Shown piece after piece: positions 1-12,046 of a stretch of 64,000 nucleotides of DNA (the first letter of the stretch is position 1; each line of letters starts with the position of its first letter). Source of the stretch: Mangifera indica (taxonomy: Eukaryota; Streptophyta; Magnoliopsida; Sapindales; Anacardiaceae); contig NC_058147.1 of assembly GCF_011075055.1 (NCBI RefSeq), forward strand, positions 1,240,001 to 1,304,000. The letters are read 5' to 3'. The notes below the pieces were generated by a model. That model worked only from the letters and a program-made list of their open reading frames with translations, had not been told where the DNA came from and did not search any database. The position numbers were made by a program, and so were the translations under genes.

Positions 1-259
1 TGTTTTTGTTTTATAAGAAGACAAAATTTAGCATTCTGAATATTCTGGTGCATTGGATGCCAAATTGAAATATTAGGCTTAATTTGTAGGGTTTAATCTC
101 AGGAAACCATTAGAGGCATGCTTAAACTTAAATTCAGTTACTAAAACTGATGTTACCATGCAGGTTTTGAGTTCATATTTATGAAGTTTTGTGCTAGAGA
201 AACTTGTTGGGCAGAGTTGAATCAATGTTTTGTGTATGGAGTTGTCTGTCTTTTTCCAG

Positions 260-971
260 GAATGTCCTGGTCCTCTCCTGAAACTGTGTGCAAAATCCCT
301 AACCTTTTGGTGTATGAAGCATCTGAGCCAAATATAGGATGGTGCACTTTTATCTATCTTCCTGTTCTCTCTTATCCATGTTATAATTTATGGAACAGGT
401 ACCACATGTATGGAAATTGCCAGGCAGTGTTGTGATTCACAATTTTTGGCACTTGCTGTAAGAAGTCTTACCAAAGCTCAAGAGTCGTCATTTTTTCAAC
501 TACCTGTGGTGTCATTATTGCTTGCTCAAGCAGAAGGAAGCCTATCCTCTAAAGGAAACTGGGAGAAAAACCTTCGTCTGGAATGGTCAACTTGGCCACC
601 AGGTTTAATTTTCATCTGACATTTGTGTGCAAGTTTGGCATTTTTTTTTTCTTTTTGGATTTATGTTTAAATTAGTTCTCATGTCTGGTGGCATTGCACA
701 AAATTTTCTAGTCATGTTTTATAGAGATGGATGGTCTATGAGACAAATCATGATTTTCTCACACAAGTTTGCATTTTCCGCAGAAATGAGGCCTGCAGAA
801 CTTTTTTTCCAAATGCATTTGCTTGCAATGCAATCAAAAGCTGGGTCTGACTCTTCTTCTTCGATGAGAGTGGAATTCTGTCAGAGCCCACAGAAATGGG
901 TTCTCCGAGCAATTCATACGAATCCTTCTTGTTTGAGATACTGGAACGTTCTGCAGAAGCTTACAGATTGA
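260..971 (+). CDS. SKI3: SKI3-like tetratricopeptide protein, C-terminal exons only (5' partial)
   Basis: This is the tail of a gene that begins left of the window. SKI3 is the TPR scaffold of the cytoplasmic Ski complex, which feeds mRNA to the exosome for 3'-5' decay. The two secure exons are 399-602 and 784-971. They join in phase 1 to give WPP-E-MRPAE and end at a TGA at 969-971, with the C-terminal residues [17 protein letters not shown] further exon at 260-311 is tentative: it has a tttttccag acceptor, a GTATGA donor and the right phase for the next exon. The helical, Leu/Ala-rich text ([26 protein letters not shown]) fits TPR-type helices. The family call rests on my memory of the plant SKI3 C-terminus, so it is probable rather than certain. 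Bases 1-259 look intronic. Confidence 0.6.
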
Positions 972-1946
972 GTCAGGTATGTCATTTTAGGAATGAAGAG
1001 TAATTTTGTGGACTGCTTGTTGTGCAAAGTGCCTCCATATTATTGTCAATATAGTACTGTCTTCATGTTGGTTTAAAATCTATGTAGCTGATTGACCCAT
1101 TATGTGCTGGAGGAATAATTTGAACTGGAGTTCACCCCAAGATCTCCTTTTCTGTGTATTATGTGATCATTTGTTGCTAACATTGTAAATCGACCTAAAA
1201 TGATGCTGGGGATGAGAAATTCACACCAAAGTTACTGCAATTTTATGCCTTGTACTTTTTTTTTTTGGGAAATTAAGAATTTTATAAATGAAAAATATAA
1301 TACAAAGATACGAGGGATATATACCCAAACAAATGTCATAGATTCAAAATAAAACAGATAGAGCATGTAAGTTTAACCCAAAAAAAAAAAACTGACTAGG
1401 TAAATGTTAAACAGCATGGAATTTGGGTGAAATTTCAAATCTTGTCTTTAAGTTTACAAGTACAACCCTAGATCGAACTAAATCATAGACTGTCTTAACA
1501 GATTTGTGATACTGATGGATCATTTGGTTATTCTTCTCATAAAATCGTGAAATAATAATAAAAAAGCATGTATAAGGTCTCTCACGATGAAAGTACAAAG
1601 AACCCAATGAAGAAAGAGAATATAGATAAACTTAGTCAGGCTATAAAAGTCTTGGCTTCGACTTTCCCCTGAACTGATGAAGAGAAGTCGCAACCAAAAA
1701 CGAGATGTTCTTGAGTTTCCAAAGCTGATCGGCAAGAGGACCGTGAGCCCTGTAACTACTCGTATCATCTCATATAGTAGTACGACATTTTCTGAAATAT
1801 TAATATTTGATGTCTAAATTCTGATTCTGGAAAATGGGAATTTTATATGACACAAATTTCAGCAGGCTTCTAAATATAGTGAGGTGTTTAACTACAAGAA
1901 GCACTAATATTGTATACTAGCATCTTGTAACCTTACCATCAGTAGT
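972..1946. other. Convergent intergenic region between SKI3-like and LYK5-like genes
   Basis: The two flanking genes converge here, so this stretch should hold both 3' UTRs and polyadenylation sites. It contains A- and T-runs (around 1256-1266 and 1380-1390). The short minus-strand reading frames at 1407-1768 show no family resemblance and overlap each other. I see no further gene. Confidence 0.5.
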
Positions 1947-3974
1947 TTATTTTCTGTCCCTGACGCTGCCTTGTGACATGGAGCGATATAGCTCGTCTGA
2001 TGGATCCCAATCCAACAATGAAGATAAAATCTTGGACAGAGTGATGAAAACTTCAACCATGGATGGGCGAGAATTTAGATCATGAACCACACAGTTTTTG
2101 GCAAGCTGAGCCACAGAGAAGGCCAAGTCTAAGGGGTACTCATTCCTCAAACAAGGATCCATGAAGCCTCTAAATTTCTCTCTTACATTGTCTCCTTCAA
2201 GCACCTTATTAATGGATGCAGAAAGCAATTCTTCCCCTTTATCTTTATCTCCTGTTAAAGCCTCCCTTCCAGATAAGAGCTCCAACAGGACAACCCCAAA
2301 AGCGAAAACGTCTAGTTTTGCTGTGATGACTCCATTTTCTATGTACTCTGGAGCCAGATAGCCATGAGTGCCAATTACATGCCTTGTTAATTGCATTCCA
2401 CCCTCTTCTTGGTCGTCGACACTTCTTGCCAAACCGAAATTTGCAATTTTGGCTCTGAAGTCGGCATCTAGGAGAATGTTACTGCTCTTTAGATTCTTGT
2501 GGATGTAAGGGGGAATGGTGTATTTGTGGAGATAGTTGAGGGCGTTAGCTACATCATATGCAATCTGAACTCTTTTCTTCCAATCCAGTGTAGCAGAAGC
2601 AGCTTGGTTCTTGCTGCCATGGAGCCAATCATCGAGGGAACCATTGTCTGCACACTCGTAAATGAGGTATGTATTGCCTTGATGTACACAGAAACCAGAA
2701 AGCCTTATGATATTGCCGTGATTGATCTTCTTCAATATGTTTATCTCGCTTGAGACATCTCCTTTCATTACCTTAACAGCAGCAGCATCACCTTTGAAAG
2801 ACCCCCTGTAAACAGAGCCCTTGATTCTGTTCTCTTCGCTGAAATTCCCAGTGGCTGTTTCCAAATCCTGAAACTTATAGATTGTCAAAGACTCAACAGT
2901 GCTTCGAAACCCCTGTGAGGAGACAGAAGTGGACCATGATTTGCTGTTTTCAGGGAGTGCTGTGTAATCAGTTGACTCTGAAACCATCTTAGGCCTTGGA
3001 GAACTAGAGGATGGCTTGGACTTTGGCTCCTTAGACTGGCGACGAAAGAAGCAGAATAAAAATGCCAAGAGGGCAATAAGTAGCAGCAAACCAACTCCGA
3101 TTCCAACACCAACATACACCCACTTTTTAGAGCTGGATGATTCACCAGGAGGGCTGGTTGGTATTTGTGGAGAAGGTGCCGGAGGAGAAGCCACTGGTGA
3201 TTCAATCTTGGTGGGCTCAGTCGTAAGAGGAACTAGAACAGTTGTAAATGGAAAAATAACTTGATCTGCTGACAGCTCATTTGCATCAAGGATGCTTTGT
3301 TGATCCACTCCGAAATTTTTAGCAATTGCAGAAATGGAATCGCCCCATGTGATCAAGAAATTGAGCAAATACTTGACACCAGAAGCCGCCTGGCTGGTTG
3401 ATGGACAAGCACATCGAATTGGAACTGTTAAAATATCACCCTCTGTGATATTTTTTTCACCATAAACATTCTGAGCCATCATTGCCTGGCAAGTGGTGAG
3501 TCCCTGGTAAGTGTTATTAGACACAGAGAAATATGTCTCCCCAGTGACAATAACGTTGTAGGTGGCATTATGCTGGTAGTAAGAGGACTGATTGGTTCCG
3601 GAACAAGAGCAGTTGACTGGAATTATCAGCATCTCATTAGTGGGGACGGTGGCGGTGGCGGAGGTTAACTGGTTGATGGAGACAATTGAGTCTGCTTGAG
3701 CAGACAATAGATAAGCTATGCTGACAGCTGAGTTGTAGGGAGAAATTGATCTGAAAGTCACATAGGATTGACATGAAGATCCAACACTGCTGCAAACAAA
3801 ACCTCTGGTTATATTATTATAGGCGGAGTTATCGCAGTCCAACTGGCGGTTGTTTACGTATGGCTGTTGCCCATGAATCAAAACTGATACATGAAGAAGA
3901 ATCGAGATGCAGAAGATCAATTTACAAGGAGAAAAGGTTTCCATCTTCACGCCCACATAAGAAACAAAATTCAA
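1947..3974 (-). CDS. LYK5: LysM receptor-like pseudokinase, LYK4/LYK5 type
   Basis: Plasma-membrane chitin receptor component: LYK4/LYK5 proteins bind chitin oligomers and signal through CERK1. The gene is intronless, as is usual for this clade. Residue numbers use the first Met (675 aa), but Met11 (codon at 3942-3944) is the likelier start, because the hydrophobic signal peptide follows it directly and cleavage is expected near residue 36. The three-LysM ectodomain spans about 40-250, with the paired CxC motifs at 122-124 (CSC) and 188-190 (CAC). A Pro/Ser-rich linker follows, then a membrane span at about 286-310. The kinase-like domain (about 370-655) keeps the beta3 Lys (K401) and APEY (541-544). 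It has HKN in place of HRD (492-494), NFG in place of DFG (512-514), and no proper glycine loop. It is therefore very probably catalytically inactive, as is known for LYK4/LYK5. LYK4 versus LYK5 is not resolved. Confidence 0.93.
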   Translation of the reverse strand: MNFVSYVGVKMETFSPCKLIFCISILLHVSVLIHGQQPYVNNRQLDCDNSAYNNITRGFVCSSVGSSCQSYVTFRSISPYNSAVSIAYLLSAQADSIVSINQLTSATATVPTNEMLIIPVNCSCSGTNQSSYYQHNATYNVIVTGETYFSVSNNTYQGLTTCQAMMAQNVYGEKNITEGDILTVPIRCACPSTSQAASGVKYLLNFLITWGDSISAIAKNFGVDQQSILDANELSADQVIFPFTTVLVPLTTEPTKIESPVASPPAPSPQIPTSPPGESSSSKKWVYVGVGIGVGLLLLIALLAFLFCFFRRQSKEPKSKPSSSSPRPKMVSESTDYTALPENSKSWSTSVSSQGFRSTVESLTIYKFQDLETATGNFSEENRIKGSVYRGSFKGDAAAVKVMKGDVSSEINILKKINHGNIIRLSGFCVHQGNTYLIYECADNGSLDDWLHGSKNQAASATLDWKKRVQIAYDVANALNYLHKYTIPPYIHKNLKSSNILLDADFRAKIANFGLARSVDDQEEGGMQLTRHVIGTHGYLAPEYIENGVITAKLDVFAFGVVLLELLSGREALTGDKDKGEELLSASINKVLEGDNVREKFRGFMDPCLRNEYPLDLAFSVAQLAKNCVVHDLNSRPSMVEVFITLSKILSSLLDWDPSDELYRSMSQGSVRDRK

Positions 3975-5263
3975 CTCAACTCAGCTTCTCTCTCTATCTG
4001 TGATAAAGAAAGGAGTAAATGAAAATGAGGGTTTGGTTTTGCCATTGGTAGGTGTTAAATTGATAAAATATTAATATTGCGTGTTGAAGATTGCTGAATA
4101 CCTACCCCGCAACGACGTTTCAAAGAAGACGACGACGCAGACTCTTGACTTCTGCATTCCAAATCAACGCGTTCTTGAATAGTTTATCCATCGAGCGTCG
4201 TTCACGTAATGGACTTGACCAATCTTCGATTTAACCCACACACCAAGCGAGCGGTGGATTAGAGGGAGACAACTTCTGAGTTCAGTTATAATTTAGAACC
4301 ATCTGTTGAGTTTTGATTTGCTCGAATTGATAAACACTAACATCGGATAAATAAAAAAAATCACCGGATCATAAAAAAATTTGTTGGTAAAGCAAACTTC
4401 AATGCAAGTGTTGATTTCAAATCAAACTCAAATTTAACAATTTAAGTTACAAATAATCAATAAATCATAAATTTAAATCACAAACTTGAATCATAAATTT
4501 AAATAATAAATTTAAATAATAAATTTAAATCAAATTAAATTCTAACCACTCTTAATTTTGATTCAATGAATTCAAATTGAACTCGAGACAGACTATTTTT
4601 CATTCAATTTAAATTTAAATTAAGGAGTGTGTGAACGCAGTTAGATTTATATCCACCCCTGATAAACGTCACTCTTCAGTGTAGACAGGTTAATCCGGAA
4701 GTACTCTGAATCTAAACAACTAAATGTTCCATGTACCCGTGTGGATAGATGACTTCTGGATCGGTATTGATCTTGAAAGTCAAGCCATCTACTATGGTCC
4801 TGCAATTTTCATCCAATACCCATTTAATAAGAGGGATGTTCAATGCTGACCCTTATTCAGACTCAGCCCAACCAAATCGAATCCAACACTATTATGTCCC
4901 CAGAATGATTATCCCCCTCCATGGGTTAATATATTAATACCCTGTTCCTAGCAAGGGATAGAAATGACTTAAATTATTGATAAATGAAAATTTTGGTTAA
5001 AAAAACTTCTTGACTTTCATTGATGCTTGAAAGTAGAAGATCCCATTCTTTTATTTTCTGAGAGTAGAGTGAACACTCCATTACATCTCAAAACTAACTC
5101 ATGAGACTCTAAAACAGCCATATTTTAGATGATATAAATTTGAGTGGGAATTTTACATCACAGAATGAACCCTTCACAGAATTATTTTACCATGCAAAAC
5201 TGATCAGTGAGTCAACATGGTTATTTAGGGGCGTAAATCATGATACAGAGATCAATCATATGG
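3975..5263. other. Intergenic: LYK5 promoter, AT-rich repeat, PhoD-like 3' flank
   Basis: The first 250 bp or so are the LYK5 upstream region. Bases 4300-4640 are a run of degenerate short repeats built from aatttaaat and caaattgaactcga-like words, of the dispersed type seen elsewhere in the window. The remainder is the 3' flank of the PhoD-like gene. I see no coding exon; the small frames at 4749-4937 and 3773-4003 have no family features. Confidence 0.5.
4145..4220. promoter_or_regulatory. Two W-box cores upstream of the LYK5-like gene
   Basis: TTGAC cores lie at 4145-4149 (TTGACT) and 4215-4220 (TTGACC), about 200-270 bp upstream of the receptor start. W-boxes bind WRKY factors and are common in promoters of pattern-recognition receptor genes. 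The motif is short and occurs by chance, so this is only suggestive. Confidence 0.3.
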
Positions 5264-8253
5264 TCAGTCAAGCTTGCATTTGCGAAGAGCTAGCCTGATC
5301 AGTGATGCAGCTAAAATATTGAGTCCCACCAAAGCAAGAAGCAAAACTGCAAAATCAAATGACAATTCACAATTAGGGAAGGAAAGAGCAATGCTATGTG
5401 CATTTATAATGAGTACTAATTTGAATACTGATGATAATGTGTTATCATGTGAGTGAGTATTACTTTATTCTTAATTTAATATTATTCAATCACATCATAA
5501 CATATCTATCATTGGTACTCATTATAAGTACACATAGCTTTATTGGAGAATAAAATTGTCTAAACTTGCGTTGATGCAAATACTACTCATATTTCAGGTA
5601 TCATACAACAACACATTCAGTCAATACTCAAATATCATGCATAATAGATGCAACAAATTGCTGATACATGTTCTATACAATGCACCAGCTATACCAAAAA
5701 AGAAGAAAATAGCCAGGCGGTATCTGACGATCCATGGAAGATCAACTTCAAGAGAACAATGCTTCCTCTGTTCTCCCACTTTAATACTGGCCACAGAATT
5801 TACAGTTTTTGCTTGAAGTTCTGATAATAAAATATCTACACCTGTAACAGGAAATCCGTTCATATCCCGCACTGCAATTTTCAGTGCCACTGGAGTTGCA
5901 TTCCAGTCTATCTCAATGGTTCCAAAATTTGGAAGGCCTGTACAAAATTCACAAACAAGATATAAGTGTAAAGATCCCAAGCAATTTTCTCACCATAAGA
6001 TTTCCAAGAAAAATTGGACATGACAAGCATACCATATGTGCATGATCTGTGTCTGCAATTTCGGTCCATAACTCTCATTGTGTTTGGTGTCAACCATGCC
6101 AGAAATCTCACTATGAAATGTAATGGTGATGGGACAACCTTTTCAACAGCTTGTGTAAGCCCACTTGAAGTAACATCATACAATGGATATTCAACAGCAC
6201 AATCATACCGTGTAATTTCTCCAAAATGAACATCTCCACTGATAAAGAAGACTCCGTCTCTCTGGACAAGGAAACAGAAAAAAGAATCATGGAAACTGAT
6301 ATACACAAAGCATCCTCCAGTTTTTCAGAACAGAACAGAGGAAAACTCACATACAAGCAAATGAACATATAAATAATATAAGAGGGGCCATCTAGTAACT
6401 ATCTGCTATTAATTGGAAATGCACGTCAGTAGTAATCACCTTACTATCCGCTATTAATTTAAAAAGGCGATCCCTCTCTTTTGGAAAACGTCCCCAAGAC
6501 TCCATATCGAACAACGGCCCAGTGGTCGCTGAAAGATTTGATACAACCTAAATTGGGGCAAAGGTAATTAAATAGTTTCAAAGTATAACATATGACAAAG
6601 CTCAAATGCAAAAACCTTAGAAAGCATGGTTATTGTAGGAAAGAATAAGCATCAGCAAGCGCACCAACTTATTTCTTAAGACACATAACTAGCTACTGAA
6701 ATTCATCACTCAGAATTATTTAAAAAAAAAAAAATACACTTTTTAATGTCAGAGAACAGGCAGAAAACCACACAGAGCCATAATTCATTAATCATTGGTG
6801 TGCAGAAATGATGGTACTGCAATCTGCAGGGGCCAGAGAAGATCTTCTACTAAGACGTTTCCATGATCAACAACGACAAAATATGTTACCAGTAAAATTT
6901 AAAATCTATACAAGAAACTTCTGTAAACCTGAATGGAAGATCCAATTATGGTAATGGCAGAAGGTGGACCCTTCAACTCTTTTTCCAACCATGTCCATTG
7001 TGCACTTCCCAAGATACTTCCATCACTATTCAAAGGGTCTCTGTGGTATCTAGTGTCCAAGAGGATTATCTGAACAAAATAACTACCCCAGTCATGCTCC
7101 ACAGAATACATACACAACCACATGGACATCAAAAAGTGAACTAAGTTAGAACATACAAGGGGTACAAAAACTAGATTAAAGTAATCTTTTAACATATCAT
7201 AAAAACCACACATACCATTCAGATTCTACACAAAAGAAAAAACCCAAATAGAATTTGTAAGCACTGATTTTAATACCTTGATCTGTTTACCCACGGGGCC
7301 AAACATATATGATGTATAGATGCCAGCTTGCTTGCGGCTACAATATTAAGATCACAATAAGCAAACGGAAGGAATAATAGGGAACCAAACACGATCAACC
7401 CCTATTTTCCTAACGACAACTCAATGGGGATTCTAATCAAACACCATATTACACAAAAACTATACAATAAAAGTAAACAAATACAGGACAATTAATTGCT
7501 TACCGTGGACTATCTTGAGGTTCATCCAAGAAATCAAGGGAAAGCCTTTGGTTACGGACTTTGTGTGGAAATTCTTTGCCGGCATCATTTAGTCCATAAT
7601 CATGGTCATCCCATGTACCAATTACCTACAAATAACAACTGCCAAATCAGTAAACTCAATAAAAAACTGTCAGCAAGAATTAACCAAAGTTGTTGCATGT
7701 AAAGCACCTTAGAAGTCTTACGAAGATGAGAATAATCAGGATTATTCTTGATTATGCTGTATCTGGATTCAAGTTCCTCCTGGGAAGTAGGAGCAAACCT
7801 TAGAACATTCTTCCAAGGGCCAATTGTCCTTTCTCTTCCAAATAGTTTAAAAGGGCGTTTAATGTCTCCGTATATATTGTCCCCCAGCCAAATGAAAACT
7901 TGTGGATCAAATTCGATAATTGCATTCCATATGGGCTGCGTTCAAGTAAAAGTACATACAATACAGCCAACCCAAACAGATAAGGACAAATTCGAAAGTA
8001 AAATAAATACTGAAGAAGTCGAAAGAGAACAAACCTGAGGAGCGCTTTGGTCGGCACAAGATCCGAAAGCTATACGAGATACCGGAACGTCTTCGTCCTT
8101 GGAAATAAAAGCATTGCTGCTGCCGCCGCCGCCGTAAGCTAATTGTGTACTTATCAACGCTCCAATTATCATAACTCCGCACCTCCACCACCTCCACCAC
8201 CACCTCGTCCACGGCCATCTCCCGCTTGATATTATTTTAAATATCGTTTTCAT
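5264..8253 (-). CDS. PhoD-like metallophosphatase (calcineurin-like phosphoesterase superfamily)
   Basis: Metal-dependent phosphoesterase related to bacterial alkaline phosphatase D; the plant substrate is not known to me. Nine exons were rebuilt: 8035-8253, 7708-7935, 7504-7625, 7277-7337, 6929-7069, 6440-6547, 6033-6261, 5686-5937 and 5264-5346. All splice phases agree and give 480 aa. Metal-site motifs run in the expected order: GSCADQSAP (about 64-72), WLGDNIYGD (89-97), GTWDDHD (152-158) and ISGDVHFGE (300-308). The last exon completes a C-terminal hydrophobic span (FFFFGIAVLLLALVGLNILA) followed by a basic tail, so the protein is probably membrane-anchored. The N-terminus is uncertain: the 27 residues before Met28 (codon 8170-8172) are unusually Trp/Arg rich and come from a GGT-type simple repeat, so translation may start at Met28, just before a hydrophobic stretch. 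A similar Arabidopsis protein is At5g42370 (from memory). Confidence 0.88.
5388..5544. mobile_element. Small inverted-repeat element (MITE-like) inside the last PhoD-like intron
   Basis: The left end (gctatgtgcatttataatga) and the reverse complement of the right end (gctatgtgtacttataatga) match closely. The AT-rich interior also pairs imperfectly. About 157 bp, with no coding capacity. A related but more diverged copy lies at about 48858-49022. I could not fix the exact ends or a target duplication, so the superfamily is open. Confidence 0.5.
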
Positions 8254-9171
8254 ATTATCTTTCAGGCGTCGCTGATGAAACTTAGCGTTCTGCTTGGATA
8301 TTCACGGCGAGATGGTCTAGCCTCTTCTTCCGGAACTTGGAACAGAGTAACATGTCTGTCACTTACGAAATCTTCTTGGCTGTCATTTTAATTCTGCGTA
8401 GGATTTGAAGGCCGAATAACTATTTTTCACCCAAACTTTTCAACCAAACTTTTCTGGAGTACCATTCTACTTGAAAAGTTTATTTTTGCTAATTTAAAAT
8501 CCTTCTACTTGAAAAGATTATTTTCCATAATTTTAAATGAAAAAAATAATAATAACTTATCCTTTAAAAAAAAAAAAAAAAAAAAAAAGAACTGATTGTA
8601 TCAAAGGTTAACAATACTGATAAAGAGTTGGAATTTTCAAAATGAAACCTCCTATTTAAACATTTACCACAAAAGTCAAACCTTGAGGTGAAATATATTT
8701 AACTTCAATTTAATTTAATCTATAAAGTAAATGTTTAAATTTGACTAAAAAGTGGTTTAACTTTAAAATTCGAACAAAATCCAGCTCGGTTCATTTTCAA
8801 AAGGGAGCTCAATTTTTAATTTGAATTCAGTTAACTCAATTCAAACCATGGCCCAAACTTGAACCACTTCAATTACAACTAGCCCTAAGTGACAATTTGA
8901 AGGCACTTGAAAGGATCTCACAACAGATTAACCTCGAAAGTGAACTTACATAAATTTGCACAGAAAAATCCATATACAGAGAGCATGGCAAGGTGGGCAA
9001 GCGGCAGCCACGGAAGGCCCAAACAATTCAAACACACACATTGTATCGAAGGGCCCAGTGGACAATAAAATGTGCGGCTGTGGCATCGGCGTTGGAGTCA
9101 CGACCATACTTACGACCTTACTAATTGTTCCAGTGATTTCCTATATTGGGTGGCCTTTGGTGATTTCCACT
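8254..9171. other. Divergent intergenic region between PhoD-like and YjbQ-like genes
   Basis: The genes on either side point away from this stretch, so it must hold both promoters. It contains a pure A-run of about 26 bases at 8563-8588 and, at 8640-8860, degenerate AT repeats with aattcaa/gagctc words like those at 4300-4640 and 14160-14960. There is an open frame from 8956 that runs in phase into the YjbQ start, but it looks like leader or promoter rather than protein. Confidence 0.45.
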
Positions 9172-12046
9172 ATGCAAAGCTCAGCTTTGTTTTCAGGTGT
9201 AATCTCAAAGCCACCCTCCTTGGTTCGGGTAAAAGCCCTGTTCACAGCCAATCCGGGCACTATTAGTGACAATTCAATGGCGGGTTCTGGTAGTTCTTCT
9301 GCTCCTAAATGGGCGCAAAAGACTATAACTCTGCCTCCCCATCGCCGAGGCTGTCATCTTATTACTCCTAAGGTATAAGTTCACCAACCTTCAGCCCTAA
9401 CTGTCTCTCCCTTTTTTTGCTTTTTCTTCATTTTTAATTATACAGTGCTTTGATTTCCCGGGAACCAGATTGTGAAAGAAATTGGGAAGGATTTGTCTGA
9501 ATTTAAATGCGGCCTCGCACATCTCTTCCGTAAGTGATTTTAACATTTCAGTTGAGGCCTGTGTTATTTCACAAACCGATTTTCACATTCTATTGATTGG
9601 AATATTTCTGTTTGTGGTAATTTGACATTTCAGTGCAACACACAAGTGCTTCTCTTACCATTAATGAGAATTACGACTCTGATGTTAGGGATGACACCGA
9701 GACGTTCCTCAATAAAATAGTTCCAGAGGTTGGTTTTCCTTTTTAATATAAGCTTTTATGAAGAATACTTCGTGTTATTTATCAGTGAATGATTGGTTTT
9801 ATGTGTTTTTTATTTTTTTAGGGGAGATCTGCCCCGTGGAAGCATACTCTGGAAGGTTTGTCCGAGCTTTATTTTTGTTTCAAATCACAAATATAACTGC
9901 AACTTGATAGACAAGATATCAGATCAGTTAGGTTGGATGATTGAAGTTTAACATATTAGGGAAAACTTTATAGCATATTTGCAATGAAAAAGGAATTCTC
10001 TTGATGATGAAATGATGTCAAGTATGATTTTGAAAAGAAGTCATGTGTCCTTACCATCCTTGTTTAGTTGTATTATTCTCTTGTTAGACTCCTCAGTTTA
10101 TCCTTGTTTTTACTCTCTTTTATGAAGGTGCTCCACTTATGCCCAGTAGAAGGCATATTCTTTCTCAGAAGCATATCCTGGATAAAACCTGGCTGAAAAT
10201 TTGATCTTCTTCACAAGTCACCATCAATTAGTAGTATTTCTAGTTTTAATCCGGCGAAATTCTAAACATATCAAATTGCTGAGTTCAAACTTAATGATGT
10301 GAACTTTATTAAAGTGTTGTGTTTAGTGAAACAGTTGCTTAACCCTTAGTCCATTTGAACAACATGAATTTCCTGTCTGCATTCCTGTCATCCCTAATGC
10401 TTGGCTGATGTTGGATCTGTGTAATTTCTGCAGGCCCAGATGACATGCCGGCACACATCAAATCATCAATGTTTGGCTGCACACTCACGTGCGAATGTCC
10501 CACCTTCATTCTTACTATTTCTTTTTGCTCTGAAATAAATGCTTGATCGCCATTTACCTAGTCCTTAATTCTTTTGCAGGATTCCCATTACCGATGGAAA
10601 GCTGAATATGGGAACTTGGCAGGTGTGTACAAATTGTGTTGGTAATTTACTAATTTGTTTTAAAATCCATCAACTTGTTTTACAGAAATGCATGCCTCAT
10701 AAACTGAGTTTGAGACCTGCATCTAAAGAATTTCCTTGGACCTTCAATTATTGATCCTGATTAATTTGGCTCACTGGAAGTAAGAATAAGCTATTGTTTA
10801 TTTATGCATTATGATGACGGAAGTGTGTTAGGACTAATATTTAGTTGACCCCCAAGAGGTAGTTTGAGTAATAAAAGAGAAAACGTTATGTATAAGAGAC
10901 TATAAGTTCAAGTTTTTTATAACGACATTTCAAGATTAAACTTTTGATTTACTTGATTTAGTGGTTGTGAGATTAGTCACCGGACTCGAAATTTGACCTG
11001 CTCGTTGTGATTGGTTCGGCCTCAAAAAGACGGTCCAACTCTGGTGGGGTTCCTCATTACAAAAAGAAAAATTAGGTGAATATGTTTGGGTACTTGTGAA
11101 ACATGTATGGTATGTATGGGCCATTATAAAATAGGATTGGGTCGGTATGAAACATATATGAGCAATTATGAAATGAGCAAACATAAAAGAGAGATTGGGG
11201 AAGGAGAGAAGGGAGAAATTTGGGTTTTGTTTGGGTAGCCTTTGATTGATTGAGGGGCAAAGTCTAGTCTCACGAAAGCTAGAAAAAATAGGGAGTTATG
11301 ACCTCTCGAATCACCAGAAGTGGAGAGCACCGACCTCTTGGATAGCTAAAAGTATGTATCTAAGAATATATACAATATAGTGGAGGGTTACTCCATTTTG
11401 GTTGTTTTTTTGTTTTACATCCTAAAAATCAATTTTGTTTGTGTGTAAGTTGTGTGTGCTTGCTGTGTGAGTTGGTTGGGCGTGATTTGAGCTGGTTCCT
11501 AACAGAGAGATTCCAGTTTTTCTGGTAACAATCAAATATATGGTTACAGAGAAGAATTGAGGGAAAACAGAAAATTATTGGAGAGATGATACAATCACAA
11601 AGTAAGAGAACAAGCCACCAAGTTGGTTTAGTTAGGAATGTCTCAATATTTGTCATTTTCTTTCACAAAATGGGAAAGTTATCTCACATGAATTAGCAAA
11701 ATGTCAGCCAAGTTGGAATGATGTGAAGTTGAAATCTAATATCTGGCTGACCATTATGGTATTTAGAAGTTTAATTTATTAGGCATAGCATTTTTAATAT
11801 TTATAAATAATCATTTTCCAACCATGGTACGGTCATTTCCTGCTTAAATGTCCAGGTGCACCATGGACACAGAATACCCCGTTACTGTCGCATGTTCTGG
11901 ATTAATATCTGATTTGTTTTTATTATTTGCCAACTAGATTTCTTGAAATTTTGTTTCTGTATGTGATGTTTCAGGGAATATGGCTATGTGAGCATCGTGA
12001 TGAACCCAGTGCTCGGAAAGTTGTAGTCACCCTTAATGGAATATAA
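9172..12046 (+). CDS. YjbQ/UPF0047 family protein, probably plastid-targeted
   Basis: Member of the YjbQ (UPF0047) family; some bacterial members have weak thiamine-phosphate synthase activity, but the plant role is not established. Seven exons: 9172-9372, 9469-9529, 9634-9728, 9822-9855, 10434-10488, 10580-10622 and 11975-12046; phases close to give 186 aa. The core starts near [14 protein letters not shown] and includes [36 protein letters not shown] and [13 protein letters not shown], in the family order. The chosen Met (9172) adds a roughly 35-residue leader rich in Ser, Val, Lys and Arg and poor in acids, typical of a chloroplast transit peptide. A shorter start at 9277 (MAGSGSSS) would remove it. 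The last intron (10623-11974) is 1352 bp, far longer than the others, and may carry an insertion. Arabidopsis At1g21065 is similar, from memory. Confidence 0.85.

Noticed and set aside
181..435. 84-codon open frame at the left edge
   Set aside because: It crosses the predicted SKI3-like intron boundaries and reads the exons out of frame.
8956..9171. 72-codon in-frame extension of the YjbQ protein
   Set aside because: The stretch is not transit-peptide-like and precedes a Met (9172) that starts a typical plastid leader.
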